A DNA stretch of 64,000 bases from Cyclobacterium roseum (lineage in GTDB: Bacteria > Bacteroidota > Bacteroidia > Cytophagales > Cyclobacteriaceae), in contig NZ_WNKF01000001.1 of NCBI RefSeq assembly GCF_010119225.1, forward strand, positions 62,001 through 126,000, in the 5' to 3' direction. Both the position numbers and the translations under genes were made by a program. The notes below the pieces were generated by a model, which was not told where the DNA came from, searched no databases, and was given only the letters and a program-made list of their open reading frames with translations. This document shows positions 18,423 through 27,307 of the stretch, in pieces; positions within the stretch are counted from its first letter, which is position 1; each line of letters starts with the position of its first letter.

Positions 18423-19076
18423 ATGCTCATTGCACAATCCATTCATAAATATTACGGTGAACTTCACGTTTTAAAAGGAGTAGATGTCTCCATTGAAAAG
18501 GGGGAGATTGTTTCGATAGTCGGTGCTTCGGGTGCTGGAAAGAGTACTTTGCTACATATATTGGGAACCCTGGATAAAGCAGATTCCGGCAATCTGGAAG
18601 TGGAAGGCCTGGATTTGTTGAAATTAAATGGAGATAAATTGGCTACTTTTAGAAATAACAGAATCGGGTTTATATTTCAATTTCATAACCTGTTACCCGA
18701 ATTTACGGCAGCGGAAAATATCATGATCCCGGGACTGATGGGAAAAAAAACCGAAATTACGCTTAAAAAGAGAACCGAAGAGCTGGCTAAATTGCTGGGC
18801 ATCCAAAACCGGCTATCGCATAAACCGGCGGCATTATCTGGCGGGGAGCAACAGCGGGTGGCAGTCGCCAGGGCATTGGTCAACAATCCGGATATGATTT
18901 TTGCAGACGAGCCCAGTGGTAACCTGGACACGCAAAATGCGCAGGCCTTGCACGAACTGTTTTTCAAATTAAGGGATGAGTTTGGCCAATCGTTTATCAT
19001 CGTAACCCATAACCAGGGACTTGCCGAAATGTCGGATCGCATGCTTACCATGGAAGATGGGAAAATTTTAAGATAA
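18423..19076 (+). CDS. ABC transporter ATP-binding protein, LolD-type
   Basis: A 217-residue MacB/LolD-class ATPase with Walker A GASGAGKST (about residues 36-44), Q-loop FIFQFHNLLPEFTA, signature LSGGEQQR, Walker B MIFADEPSGNLD and the switch His in VTHNQ. LolD powers release of lipoproteins from the inner membrane with FtsX-family permeases LolC/E. No permease is adjacent here, so the partner must lie elsewhere and the exact role (LolD, FtsE-like or macrolide export) is open. It is divergent from sucC with about 250 bp between them and lies 88 bp before accA. Confidence 0.88.
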   Translation: MLIAQSIHKYYGELHVLKGVDVSIEKGEIVSIVGASGAGKSTLLHILGTLDKADSGNLEVEGLDLLKLNGDKLATFRNNRIGFIFQFHNLLPEFTAAENIMIPGLMGKKTEITLKKRTEELAKLLGIQNRLSHKPAALSGGEQQRVAVARALVNNPDMIFADEPSGNLDTQNAQALHELFFKLRDEFGQSFIIVTHNQGLAEMSDRMLTMEDGKILR

Positions 19077-19136
19077 AATGAAAACGATATCCGGTATCTT
19101 TGATAAAGGTTAACGGTGGTTTCAAAAATTAATTTT

Positions 19137-19144
19137 TATCTTTG
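19137..19144 (+). promoter_or_regulatory. Candidate -7 promoter element of accA
   Basis: TATCTTTG matches TAnnTTTG and ends 20 bp before the accA ATG. A second identical TATCTTTG lies at 19095-19102, so initiation from two sites is possible. No clear -33 TTG was seen for the nearer one. Confidence 0.4.
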
Positions 19145-19164
19145 TAACTTCAAAACTGCACTTT

Positions 19165-20112
19165 ATGGTATTAGAATTTGAAAAACCTATTGCTGATCTG
19201 GAGCATAAACTTCACGAAATGATTCAATTGGCAAAGGGGAAAAACGTTGACTTATCGGCTGATATTCAATCGCTGGAAGAAAAACTTCATAGCTTAAAAA
19301 AAGAGACTTTCCAGAATCTGACCAGGTGGCAGCGGGTACAACTTTCCCGTCATGGTGACAGGCCTTATGCCTTGGATTACATCTACGAAATGACCGATAA
19401 TTTTATCGAATTGCATGGCGATCGTACGGTGAAAGACGATAAAGCCATGATCGGAGGATTGGGAGATCTGGATGGCCGAACAGTTATGTTTATTGGTCAG
19501 CAGAAGGGCAGGAATACCAAACAGCGCCAGGAAAGAAACTTTGGAATGGCGAATCCCGAAGGATACCGTAAAGCACTGCGGTTGATGAAGATGGCGGAGA
19601 AATTTAAAAAGCCCATCGTTACCCTGATTGACACTCCTGGTGCATTTCCGGGTATTGAAGCAGAGGAGCGCGGCCAAGGGGAGGCGATCGCCAGAAACCT
19701 TCGGGAGATGTTTAAGCTTAAAGTTCCGGTTATTTGTATCGTGATTGGGGAAGGTGCCTCTGGAGGTGCGCTGGGGATCGCTATTGGTGACAAGGTTTTT
19801 ATGCTCGAAAACACCTGGTACTCGGTTATTTCACCGGAATCCTGTTCCTCCATCTTATGGCGGAGCTGGGATTATAAAGAACAAGCTGCCGAAGCACTGA
19901 AGCTAACTAGTCCTGACATGAAGGCTAATGGCCTGATTGATGCCATTATAGAAGAACCACTGGGAGGAGCCCACCGAAACATGCAGGATATGGCCACCCG
20001 AATGAAAAAAACCATCATTACATCGCTAAAGGAATTGGACAAAATCAATCCCGACAAACGGATCGTGACACGGATTGATAAATTCTGCTCCATGGGTGTT
20101 GTTAATGAATAA
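19165..20112 (+). CDS. accA: Acetyl-CoA carboxylase carboxyltransferase subunit alpha
   Basis: A 315-residue alpha subunit of the carboxyltransferase, which with AccD transfers CO2 from biotin to acetyl-CoA to make malonyl-CoA for fatty acid synthesis. The N-terminal coiled coil ([17 protein letters not shown]) is followed by [20 protein letters not shown], the oxyanion-hole and CoA-binding segments [16 protein letters not shown] and [16 protein letters not shown], and [15 protein letters not shown]. Length and motifs are standard. The lipid-related genes that follow (patatin-like, acyltransferase) make a thematic cluster. Confidence 0.97.
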   Translation: MVLEFEKPIADLEHKLHEMIQLAKGKNVDLSADIQSLEEKLHSLKKETFQNLTRWQRVQLSRHGDRPYALDYIYEMTDNFIELHGDRTVKDDKAMIGGLGDLDGRTVMFIGQQKGRNTKQRQERNFGMANPEGYRKALRLMKMAEKFKKPIVTLIDTPGAFPGIEAEERGQGEAIARNLREMFKLKVPVICIVIGEGASGGALGIAIGDKVFMLENTWYSVISPESCSSILWRSWDYKEQAAEALKLTSPDMKANGLIDAIIEEPLGGAHRNMQDMATRMKKTIITSLKELDKINPDKRIVTRIDKFCSMGVVNE

Positions 20113-20151
20113 CCAGGGTAAATCATACCCTCCGAAATCCAGTACATCATT

Positions 20152-20955
20152 TTGAAACACAACCATTCAATAGGCATTGTTCTTTCCGGTGGTGGGGTGA
20201 GGGGAATTGCCCACCTGGGAGTGCTACAGGCATTGAACGAAAAAGGGATATACCCGGATTACTTGTCTGGCAGCAGTGCAGGGGCGATTGCAGCCGTTAT
20301 GTATGCCTCCGGATACAAACCGGAGCAGATTCTGGATATCATCGTTCAAACAAACTATTTTAAGTTTTTCAAACCGGCGATCAGCTTCAAGGCACTTCTG
20401 AAAATGGATCTTTTCGAAGGCCTTTTTGCAAAATACATCCCGGTAGATGACTTTTCTGCTTTAGAAATCCCCACGTATATAGCGTCTACCAATATCTTGA
20501 CCGGACAAACGGTTTACTTTTCAGAGGGATCCATCATTCAAAAGCTAATGGCTTCTTCCTGTATTCCGGGAATGTTCGAGCCGATTTCCCTGGATGGAGC
20601 CTTGTATGTAGACGGAGGTGTGTTGAATAACCTGCCCGTGGAGCCTCTGAGAGATAAGTGCCAAACGATTATTGGCGTGAATTGCAACCACTTACCCGAG
20701 CTACAAACTATCAGCCATATCAAGGCATTAATCGAAAGATCAGTGATTTTATCCATGAATTACAATGTGTATAGCAGGAGGAATTTATGCGATTACTTTA
20801 TTGAACCCCCTGGTCTCGCCAGTTTTGGCGTATTGGAAATAAAGAGGGCCAAAGATATTTATGCGGCAGGATATGCTTCTTGCCGGGAATATTTAGAAGA
20901 TTCCCCCCAACTGACAGCACTCGGTAATCAAAATTTGGATTCTATCAGGCCATGA
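20152..20955 (+). CDS. Patatin-like phospholipase family protein (RssA-like)
   Basis: A 267-residue serine lipase with the patatin features: oxyanion loop GGGVRG (about residues 12-17), nucleophile motif GSSAG (about 40-44) and catalytic Asp in DGGVLNNLP. The family hydrolyses acyl esters of phospholipids. The frame opens with TTG at 20152 directly before KHNHSIGIVLSGGG; the next ATG comes only after the active site, so TTG is the likely start. Its stop overlaps the ATG of the acyltransferase gene (ATGA at 20952-20955), suggesting coupled phospholipid remodelling. Confidence 0.9.
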   Translation: MKHNHSIGIVLSGGGVRGIAHLGVLQALNEKGIYPDYLSGSSAGAIAAVMYASGYKPEQILDIIVQTNYFKFFKPAISFKALLKMDLFEGLFAKYIPVDDFSALEIPTYIASTNILTGQTVYFSEGSIIQKLMASSCIPGMFEPISLDGALYVDGGVLNNLPVEPLRDKCQTIIGVNCNHLPELQTISHIKALIERSVILSMNYNVYSRRNLCDYFIEPPGLASFGVLEIKRAKDIYAAGYASCREYLEDSPQLTALGNQNLDSIRP

Positions 20956-21509
20956 AGCTACTTGCTCGCTTTATATTTTGGATAACAGGTTGGAAGATTT
21001 CCGGCCAATGGCCTGAAGGGCTGAAAAAGGCCGTATTGATCGCCATACCCCACACCAGCAACTGGGACTTGTTGTATGCAAGATCTGCCTTTTACCTGAT
21101 GGACGTACCGGTCAGGTTTACCATAAAAAAGGAAGTTATGGTAGGACCGCTGGGCTGGTTGATCAAGGCACTTGGCGGCATATCCATCGACCGAAACCGG
21201 AGGCCAGGAAGAAGAAAACAGACCTATACCGAAGCAATGATTCAAATGTTAAAGGATAGGGAGGAGTTGGTCATCATGGTCACACCTGAGGGTACCCGGA
21301 AATACGTTCCCAGATGGAAATCGGGATTTTACCATATAGCCCAGGGGGCAGGCGTGCCCGTGGTGGTGGGATTTCTTGATTATAAAAGGAAACTGGCCGG
21401 AATTGGGCCGGTGATTGTTCCCAATGGTCAAATGGATGAACAAATAGACGAGATGAAAGCGTTTGGAAGAACCATTACAGGAAAACACCCTGAACAGGGC
21501 ATTCGCTAA
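20952..21509 (+). CDS. Lysophospholipid/glycerol-phosphate acyltransferase-like protein (PlsC superfamily)
   Basis: A 185-residue acyltransferase with the HX4D motif in IPHTSNWDLL (about residues 31-40), the second block near residue 72 (IKALGGISIDR) and the third motif TPEGTRK (about 112-118). The family moves acyl chains onto lysophosphatidate or similar acceptors at the inner membrane. It is on the short side for PlsC, and closer to the compact MMPL-like acyltransferase group found in Bacteroidota. It overlaps the patatin gene by 4 bp, so acyl removal and acyl addition are encoded together. Confidence 0.87.
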   Translation: MKLLARFIFWITGWKISGQWPEGLKKAVLIAIPHTSNWDLLYARSAFYLMDVPVRFTIKKEVMVGPLGWLIKALGGISIDRNRRPGRRKQTYTEAMIQMLKDREELVIMVTPEGTRKYVPRWKSGFYHIAQGAGVPVVVGFLDYKRKLAGIGPVIVPNGQMDEQIDEMKAFGRTITGKHPEQGIR

Positions 21510-21588
21510 GATTTTAAATATTAAGTTCTTTTAGGGATTTGAGGAATGATTTTTGAACCACATTTTTCAGATAAAATCAACCTCTTTT

Positions 21589-22542
21589 ATGATCAAGCGA
21601 AAATTTAAGAAGCTAAAAAACTATACTGTTTTTGAAATTTTAATAGACAGCGTTAAGGAATTTGGAAAGAATAACTCCATCACTTTTGCCGCATCCACTG
21701 CCTTCTATACCATTTTTTCATTACCTGCCTTGCTGATAATTGTTCTTAACATCGCCTCGGTTTTGTATAGTGAAAGTACCGTGAAAGATGAGTTGCTCAA
21801 CCAGGTTTCAGAATTAATTGGGGACGATAGTGCCAATACCCTCGATGCTGTCATGCAAAATGTTTCGGTCAGCGGACAGAGTATTTATGCCAGGATTCTG
21901 GGAATCGGGGTACTTGTTTTTTCAGCTACGACAGTATTTGTAAGTCTTCAAAACAGCATCAATCATATCTGGCGAATAAAGTCTAAACCAGAAAAAGGCA
22001 TCTTAAAATTTATTATAAACCGCTTACTAAGCTTTTCAATGGTGGCTTCCATCGGATTTTTATTACTGGCATCTTTGGTAGCGGACGCATTAATCGTCAT
22101 CTTTTTAAATTATTTCTCAGAGCTTTTCGATAGTGGTACCTTACGGCTAGCGTCGGTCATCAATTTCTTCGTTACGCAGGGAATATTGATCTTGGTGTTT
22201 GGGCTAATGTATAAAATATTACCGGATGCGGTGGTCAATTGGAAAGACGTTTGGTTGGGAGCTTTTGTCACCATGCTGTTATTCGGCCTTGGCAAATACC
22301 TGATTGGCTTATACATGAGCAATGCCGATGTGGGAAGCTATTACGGAACGGCCGGATCGCTGGTGATCATTTTGATCTGGGTATATTATTCAGCAGTCAT
22401 TTTTCTGTTTGGAGCTCAATTGACCTATTTTATTGCGGAGAATGTCGGTGGACATATTACGCCGATTAAACAGGCAGTTAAGATACAGACAATCGAACTG
22501 GACGAGGATGAACCCGAAGAAGGGGAGCCTATCCATTCTTAG
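21589..22542 (+). CDS. YihY/virulence factor BrkB family membrane protein
   Basis: A 317-residue protein with six membrane helices and family phrases NNSITFAASTAFYTIFSLPAL (split: NNSITFAAST, AFYTIFSLP) and SYYGTAGSLVIILIWVYYSA. The ATG at 21589 (MIKRKFKKLKNYTV) is preferred over a TTG twelve codons upstream. The family was once thought to be RNase BN, which is wrong; its function is unknown, possibly transport or export at the inner membrane. The C-terminus is acidic (DELDEDEPEEGE-like). It converges on the SDR gene, with the two stop codons overlapping by 4 bp. Confidence 0.9.
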   Translation: MIKRKFKKLKNYTVFEILIDSVKEFGKNNSITFAASTAFYTIFSLPALLIIVLNIASVLYSESTVKDELLNQVSELIGDDSANTLDAVMQNVSVSGQSIYARILGIGVLVFSATTVFVSLQNSINHIWRIKSKPEKGILKFIINRLLSFSMVASIGFLLLASLVADALIVIFLNYFSELFDSGTLRLASVINFFVTQGILILVFGLMYKILPDAVVNWKDVWLGAFVTMLLFGLGKYLIGLYMSNADVGSYYGTAGSLVIILIWVYYSAVIFLFGAQLTYFIAENVGGHITPIKQAVKIQTIELDEDEPEEGEPIHS

Positions 22543-23306
22543 GCATTAAAACCACCATCCACGGTAAAAATGGTTCCGGTTGTATAACTGGATGCCGGTG
22601 AGGCCAGAAACAATGCCATTGCGCCTATTTCCCCTTCCTCACCAATTCGTTTTAACGGTAGTTGAGAAAGAAAATTTTCCTTGATTGCCTCATCAGACCA
22701 CAAAACCTCACTAAACTTTGTCTTGATTAATCCGGGGCAAATGGCATTCACACGAATGTTGTATGCTCCCCACTCCTTGGCAAATGCCTTCGTTAGGGAA
22801 ACCAAAGCAGATTTGCTAACGCTGTAAAGGCCCAGTCCTTTTTCGGGAGACAAACCCGCAATTGAGCTCACATTAATGATAGACGGAGTGGAGGATTGCC
22901 TCAAAAAAGGAAGGCTGAGTTTGGAAAGTTCGAATGGTGCTTTCAGGTTCACGTCCAATATTTTATCAAACAACGAGAGATCGGTTTCTTCAATTGGCCC
23001 GTAAACCGGGTTAGTGGCCGCATTATTGACAAGAATATCTATTTGCCCATACTTTTCAACGGTCTGATTTATAAGGTTTTGGCGGCCTTCCGGATCCCCT
23101 ATATTATTGGCAATCCCCGTTACTTCATACCCTTTATCCCTTAATCGACGCGTTGCTTCATCCAGCCGCTCCTGATTCCGGCTGTTGATAACGACTTTGG
23201 CTCCGGCGGCGGCAAAATAATGAGCAATCGAAAATCCAATGCCTCTGCTGGCACCGGTGATGATGGCTACCTTATTTTGAAGGGAAAATAGTGTGCTTAA
23301 ATCCAT
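22539..23306 (-). CDS. Short-chain dehydrogenase/reductase (SDR)
   Basis: A 255-residue classical SDR with the cofactor motif TGASRGIGFS (residues about 18-27), NNAA at about 95, catalytic Ser in INVSSIAG, and Tyr/Lys in YSVSKSAL. The Arg in NSRNQER after beta-2 suggests NADP(H). The sequence resembles 3-oxoacyl-ACP reductase/glucose dehydrogenase-type members, but the substrate cannot be inferred. It ends in TVDGGFNA, typical for the tetrameric classical group. Confidence 0.92.
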   Translation of the reverse strand: MDLSTLFSLQNKVAIITGASRGIGFSIAHYFAAAGAKVVINSRNQERLDEATRRLRDKGYEVTGIANNIGDPEGRQNLINQTVEKYGQIDILVNNAATNPVYGPIEETDLSLFDKILDVNLKAPFELSKLSLPFLRQSSTPSIINVSSIAGLSPEKGLGLYSVSKSALVSLTKAFAKEWGAYNIRVNAICPGLIKTKFSEVLWSDEAIKENFLSQLPLKRIGEEGEIGAMALFLASPASSYTTGTIFTVDGGFNA

Positions 23307-23460
23307 ATTATTATTGGTCGAAAAATCGGGATATTATTTTATGTTCAATTTAAACTATTCTTACGAATTTAATCCACTATTATGCCTTTTATCATGCTTG
23401 CCGATCAATTTTTTTTTGACCATTTCACATGATCGTCCTGTGGGATGGCAGATCCAATGA

Positions 23461-23661
23461 TTACTCCTTGTGATCTGATGGCTCGTCTTTCCGTTTGGAA
23501 TCGGAGTCAAAATTGGAGACTTCCTTGCCTATGACCTCTTTAGAGGCCAATTCCTGTGTCTGGTCGACCTTGTCCTTCCGTTTATTAAAAATACGTTTAA
23601 ATAATAAATAAAGTGCCAGTACAATGGCAAAAACAAATAAAGCGCCTATTACTAAATCCAT
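23461..23661 (-). CDS. Small single-span membrane protein, unknown
   Basis: A 66-residue protein with one hydrophobic helix at residues 3-21 (LVIGALFVFAIVLALYLLF), then a basic patch (KRIFNKRKDK) and a charged, Ser/Asp/Lys-rich tail. The topology suggests an inner-membrane anchor with a cytoplasmic tail. It stands alone between the SDR and TetR genes on the same strand. No family was recognised. The strong membrane/charge bipartite pattern makes a real gene likely. Confidence 0.6.
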   Translation of the reverse strand: MDLVIGALFVFAIVLALYLLFKRIFNKRKDKVDQTQELASKEVIGKEVSNFDSDSKRKDEPSDHKE

Positions 23662-23799
23662 GATATTTTGGTTTGATTAAACATGCTTTACAAAGTTAGA
23701 ACAAGAAAGGTGCCTAATCGTTTAAACCTATGATTTAGTTTTGCCTGTGTGCTTATTTTAAGATTCGAATGACCGGGTTTCTGGTAAGAAGGGAAGCTC

Positions 23800-24498
23800 C
23801 TAAAACAATTTTCCTTGCACGGGGGCACTTACAGAAGGAGTATTACTTCCTTTCAGGATTTCAAAAAATAGTCTTTTGAATCCATTTTTCCAGCTTTCTG
23901 TATTGATTTTTATTTCACCCGGCTCCAGGGAGATTGATCCGGAAATCCGACAGTATCCAATCATCATGCTCCACAAGGTGTAAAATGTGCTCTCTGCGTG
24001 CAAATCAGGCCTAATGCTTCCGTCTTTAATGCCTGTAGAAATCGCCTTGATGCCCAGTTTGGCTAGGTCATGATGACTTTGAACCAGTTTGGTAAAAAAC
24101 TGACTATCCCGGATAAGGGGATTAACCATTTCTTTATCCACCCGGTATTGGTCTAGGAGTCCTAAAAAATGGAGGACGGCGTCGTGAAAGACATTTTTTT
24201 CCCTGGCGAAGGCAAGGTAGCTCTCTGCCAAATCCGTCATGACTTCCAAGCCGGTTTTTTCTTTTGATTTTCCAAAGGACTTATGAAATAATTCCCTTAG
24301 TTCATCGAAGCCCTTTTTAGTGATCGCCATGTACAGATCCTCTTTACTCTTATAGTAGAAATAAACCAGGCCTTTACTAATGCCTGCTTTTTTCGCAACT
24401 TCATCTACCGTAGTGGCATGAAGTCCCTTTTCGCCAACTAGCCGTATGGCTGCTTCCAGGATTTTTTTCTCCTTTTGTTGTCTCTCGTAAACACCCAT
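23800..24498 (-). CDS. TetR/AcrR family transcriptional regulator
   Basis: A 232-residue regulator with the TetR N-terminal helix-turn-helix: ILEAAIRLVGEKGLHATTVDEVAKKAGISKGLVYFYYKSKEDLY is the span from about residue 13 to 56, with the recognition helix ISKGLVYFYYKSK. The C-terminal helical domain (residues 70-220) would bind an unknown ligand. Neighbours give no clear target: upstream on the same strand is tyrS, 58 bp away and read toward it, so it may be cotranscribed with tyrS or regulate a distant locus. Confidence 0.92.
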   Translation of the reverse strand: MGVYERQQKEKKILEAAIRLVGEKGLHATTVDEVAKKAGISKGLVYFYYKSKEDLYMAITKKGFDELRELFHKSFGKSKEKTGLEVMTDLAESYLAFAREKNVFHDAVLHFLGLLDQYRVDKEMVNPLIRDSQFFTKLVQSHHDLAKLGIKAISTGIKDGSIRPDLHAESTFYTLWSMMIGYCRISGSISLEPGEIKINTESWKNGFKRLFFEILKGSNTPSVSAPVQGKLF

Positions 24499-24555
24499 AT
24501 TGGTTGATTGGGTTTGGTTGGAGTTGTCTTTCTAGAATTTTTGCAAAAGATTTGT

Positions 24556-25845
24556 TTAATGACGAACGGTAATGATAAAATAGTTCTTTTTGCCCTTCTG
24601 TACCAGCAGGTATTTGTCCTGAAGCAGCGGAACCTCGTTTTTTGACTGTGGATCCGTGATTTTTACCTTATTGATAGAAAGCCCGCCTCCCTGTATTAAC
24701 TTTCTGGCCTCGCCTTTGGAAGCAAAGATGGTTTGATCCCTGCAAAGCAATTCCAATATGTTTTCGATCTGATCGTACTCATTGCGGTTGATTTCCATCA
24801 CTGGTACGCCTTCAAATACCTGCAGAAATGTCCGTTCGTCCAGAGTTGCTAAATCTTCCAGGGAGGATTTCCCAAAAAGAATAACGGAAGCTTTTAACGC
24901 CATCTCATAGTCGGCTTCACTATGAACAAGGATGGTTATTTCTTTAGCAATGGCCTTTTGAAGCAGCCGAAGGTGTGGGGCAAGCTGATGCTCTTTTTCC
25001 AGTTCCTCAATGGTATTTCTATCGAGTGTGGTGAAGATACGGATGTATTTCGATGCATCCTCATCGGATACATTTAGCCAAAATTGATAAAAGGCATAGG
25101 GTGAAGTTTTCTCGGGATCCAACCAGACACTTCCACCCTCTGTTTTGCCAAACTTGCTTCCATCTGCCTTGGTGATCAAGGGTACGGTAAGGGCAAAGGC
25201 CTCTCCGCCTCCTTTTTTTCGAATGAGTTCGGTTCCCGTGATAATGTTTCCCCATTGGTCGGACCCACCCAGCTGTATGCTGCAATTCTGAAATTTCCAC
25301 AAATGGTAAAAATCATAGCCCTGTATGAGTTGATAGGTAAATTCGGTGAAGGATAAGCCGTTTCCCTCTTCCAGCCTGCGTTTGACAGAGTCCTTGGCCA
25401 TCATGTAGTTGACCGTAACGTATTTACCAACATCCCGGATAAACTCCAGAAAAGAAAAGTCAGCCATCCAGTCGTAATTATTGACCAGGACTGCCTTATT
25501 GGCCTTTTCTGAACCAAAGTCCAGGAATTTTCCCAGCTGCTTTTGTATTCCGGCAATATTACGATCCAGCGTTTCTTTATCCAGTAGGTTCCGTTCGGCC
25601 GATTTAAACGAGGGATCACCGATCATTCCGGTAGCTCCGCCAACCAGTGCTACCGGCTGGTGTCCTGCCCTTTGGAAATGCAGCAAGGTCATGACTCCCA
25701 CCAGGTGGCCGATATGAAGGGAGTCGGCTGTTGGATCAAAGCCCAGATAGGCCGTTGCCCGCCCTTTTTCTAAGTGTTCCTCAATACCGGCGGTCATGTC
25801 CTGCAACATCCCCCGCCACTTTAATTCCTCTATAAAGTCATTCAT
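24556..25845 (-). CDS. tyrS: Tyrosyl-tRNA synthetase
   Basis: A 429-residue class I synthetase that charges tRNA-Tyr. The HIGH motif appears as SLHIGHLVG (about residues 40-48) after YLGFDPTAD, and the KMSKS loop as KFGKTEGG. Tyrosine-pocket phrases [12 protein letters not shown] and [10 protein letters not shown] are intact. The C-terminal S4-like domain (residues about 360-429, [13 protein letters not shown]) binds the tRNA. Normal length. A TATATTTG element lies just upstream. Confidence 0.97.
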   Translation of the reverse strand: MNDFIEELKWRGMLQDMTAGIEEHLEKGRATAYLGFDPTADSLHIGHLVGVMTLLHFQRAGHQPVALVGGATGMIGDPSFKSAERNLLDKETLDRNIAGIQKQLGKFLDFGSEKANKAVLVNNYDWMADFSFLEFIRDVGKYVTVNYMMAKDSVKRRLEEGNGLSFTEFTYQLIQGYDFYHLWKFQNCSIQLGGSDQWGNIITGTELIRKKGGGEAFALTVPLITKADGSKFGKTEGGSVWLDPEKTSPYAFYQFWLNVSDEDASKYIRIFTTLDRNTIEELEKEHQLAPHLRLLQKAIAKEITILVHSEADYEMALKASVILFGKSSLEDLATLDERTFLQVFEGVPVMEINRNEYDQIENILELLCRDQTIFASKGEARKLIQGGGLSINKVKITDPQSKNEVPLLQDKYLLVQKGKKNYFIITVRH

Positions 25846-25872
25846 GCTTGCGCTGCTTGTTTATTGCGACCG

Positions 25873-25880
25873 CAAATATA
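25873..25880 (-). promoter_or_regulatory. Candidate -7 promoter element of tyrS
   Basis: On the minus strand TATATTTG matches TAnnTTTG exactly, about 28 bp before the tyrS ATG. No strong -33 TTG was found at the right distance. The short leader leaves no room for a T-box or other riboswitch. Confidence 0.4.
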
Positions 25881-26044
25881 AAGCTATCTGTGGAAAAGGA
25901 GGGAACGAATGGTCCTTATTATGCGCCTTATCCTGCACCAACCCTCTTTCATTTAAAAATGATTCCTATCATTTCTGGATTTATAAAAATAAGTCCTGCC
26001 AAATTAAAATTTTTTCATAACTTTTGTATCAAAGAATAGCCCTT

Positions 26045-27307
26045 ATGAGAAATTTCTGCATTAGTCTGCTAGTAGGTAGTGGAATCTTTTTCCAACCCAT
26101 CCAAGCCCAGGATTTTGAGCCCAACTATGAGGAGGGACTAGTGCCTTCTTACTCGCTTCCTGATCCCTTGCTGTTTGCCAATGGTGATACCGTAACCAGT
26201 CTGGAGGAATGGAATAGCCGAAGGCAGGAAATTTTTAAAATATTTGAAAAAGAAGTGTATGGCAAGTCGCCTGAATGGGATGGGGAACTGGAAGCCGAGG
26301 TTTTATTTGTCAATCCGGATTTTATGGATGGAAAGGCTACCCGGAAAGGGATACGGTTGCACTTAAAAAGAAACGGTCAGGACCTGCCATTGGATTTGCT
26401 TATTTTTTACCCCAATACCCGGAAGTCGGTACCGGCTTTTCTGGGATTGAATTTCTATGGCAACCATACCCTTGCTACTGATTCTCAGGTTGTCGTTCCC
26501 ACTGCCTGGATTCGAAACAACGAAACCATGGGGAGTAGTGACAATAAAGCCTCCGAGGCTGGCAGGGGGAAACGAATTTCAAACTGGCCTTATGAGAAAA
26601 TAGTCGCGAGAGGCTATGGCCTGGTCAGCCTGTATTATGGGGAGTTGGATCCGGATTTTGACGACGGTTTTCAGAATGGCGTGCACGGCCTTTTTCCGGA
26701 GGAAAGCAGAGACGCAGCATCCTGGGGTAGTGTGGCCGGATGGGCCTGGGGCCTTTCCCGGGTAATGGACTATCTGGAAACCGAATCCTGGCTAAATTCG
26801 GAAAAAGTGGCGGTATTGGGTCACAGTCGCCTAGGTAAGGCGGCTTTATGGGCTGGTGCCATGGACGACCGCTTTGCCCTGGTCATTTCCAATAATTCCG
26901 GCTGCGGGGGAGCGGCACTTTCCAGAAGACAATACGGGGAAACCGTGGCAAGGATTAACCGGTCTTTTCCACATTGGTTTGCGGAGAACTTTAATCAATA
27001 CAACGAAAGGGAAATGGAATTACCAATTGATCAGCATCAGTTGCTTGCCCTGATGGCTCCCAGACCGGTCTATGTAGCGAGTGGGGTAGAAGATCGCTGG
27101 GCGGATCCCAAAGGCGAATTCTTATCCTGTGTAGCCGCCAGTCCCGTTTACAGGCTTTTTGACCTGGAAGGTATGCCGGTATCCTCCCCGCCAGCGGTAA
27201 ATCATCCGGAAATGGGGCATATTGGTTACCATGTCCGGTCGGGCGGCCATGGTTTGCTGGAATACGACTGGATGCAATACCTGGATTTTGCGGATCTTCA
27301 TTTTTAG
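26045..27307 (+). CDS. CE15-like alpha/beta-hydrolase, second copy, with Glu-to-Asn change at the canonical acid position
   Basis: A 420-residue secreted paralogue of the esterase at 11969. The ATG at 26045 starts a signal peptide (MRNFCISLLVGSGIFFQ, cleavage near IQAQD); an upstream TTG start adds a non-signal extension. The nucleophile is Ser261 in GHSRLGKAALWAG. In the next block the first paralogue has SNESGCGG, but this one has SNNSGCGG, so the Glu found 23 residues after Ser in fungal CE15 is Asn284 here. Several bacterial CE15 enzymes place the acid on another loop; Asp residues in SGVEDRWADPKGE could serve. His in SGGHGLLEYDW is a likely base. It may therefore be active with a relocated acid. 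It converges on porP. Confidence 0.82.
   Translation: MRNFCISLLVGSGIFFQPIQAQDFEPNYEEGLVPSYSLPDPLLFANGDTVTSLEEWNSRRQEIFKIFEKEVYGKSPEWDGELEAEVLFVNPDFMDGKATRKGIRLHLKRNGQDLPLDLLIFYPNTRKSVPAFLGLNFYGNHTLATDSQVVVPTAWIRNNETMGSSDNKASEAGRGKRISNWPYEKIVARGYGLVSLYYGELDPDFDDGFQNGVHGLFPEESRDAASWGSVAGWAWGLSRVMDYLETESWLNSEKVAVLGHSRLGKAALWAGAMDDRFALVISNNSGCGGAALSRRQYGETVARINRSFPHWFAENFNQYNEREMELPIDQHQLLALMAPRPVYVASGVEDRWADPKGEFLSCVAASPVYRLFDLEGMPVSSPPAVNHPEMGHIGYHVRSGGHGLLEYDWMQYLDFADLHF

Noticed and set aside
18683-19051. 122-codon minus-strand frame opposite the LolD-like gene
   Set aside because: Serine-rich shadow of the Walker B/signature region, no independent support.
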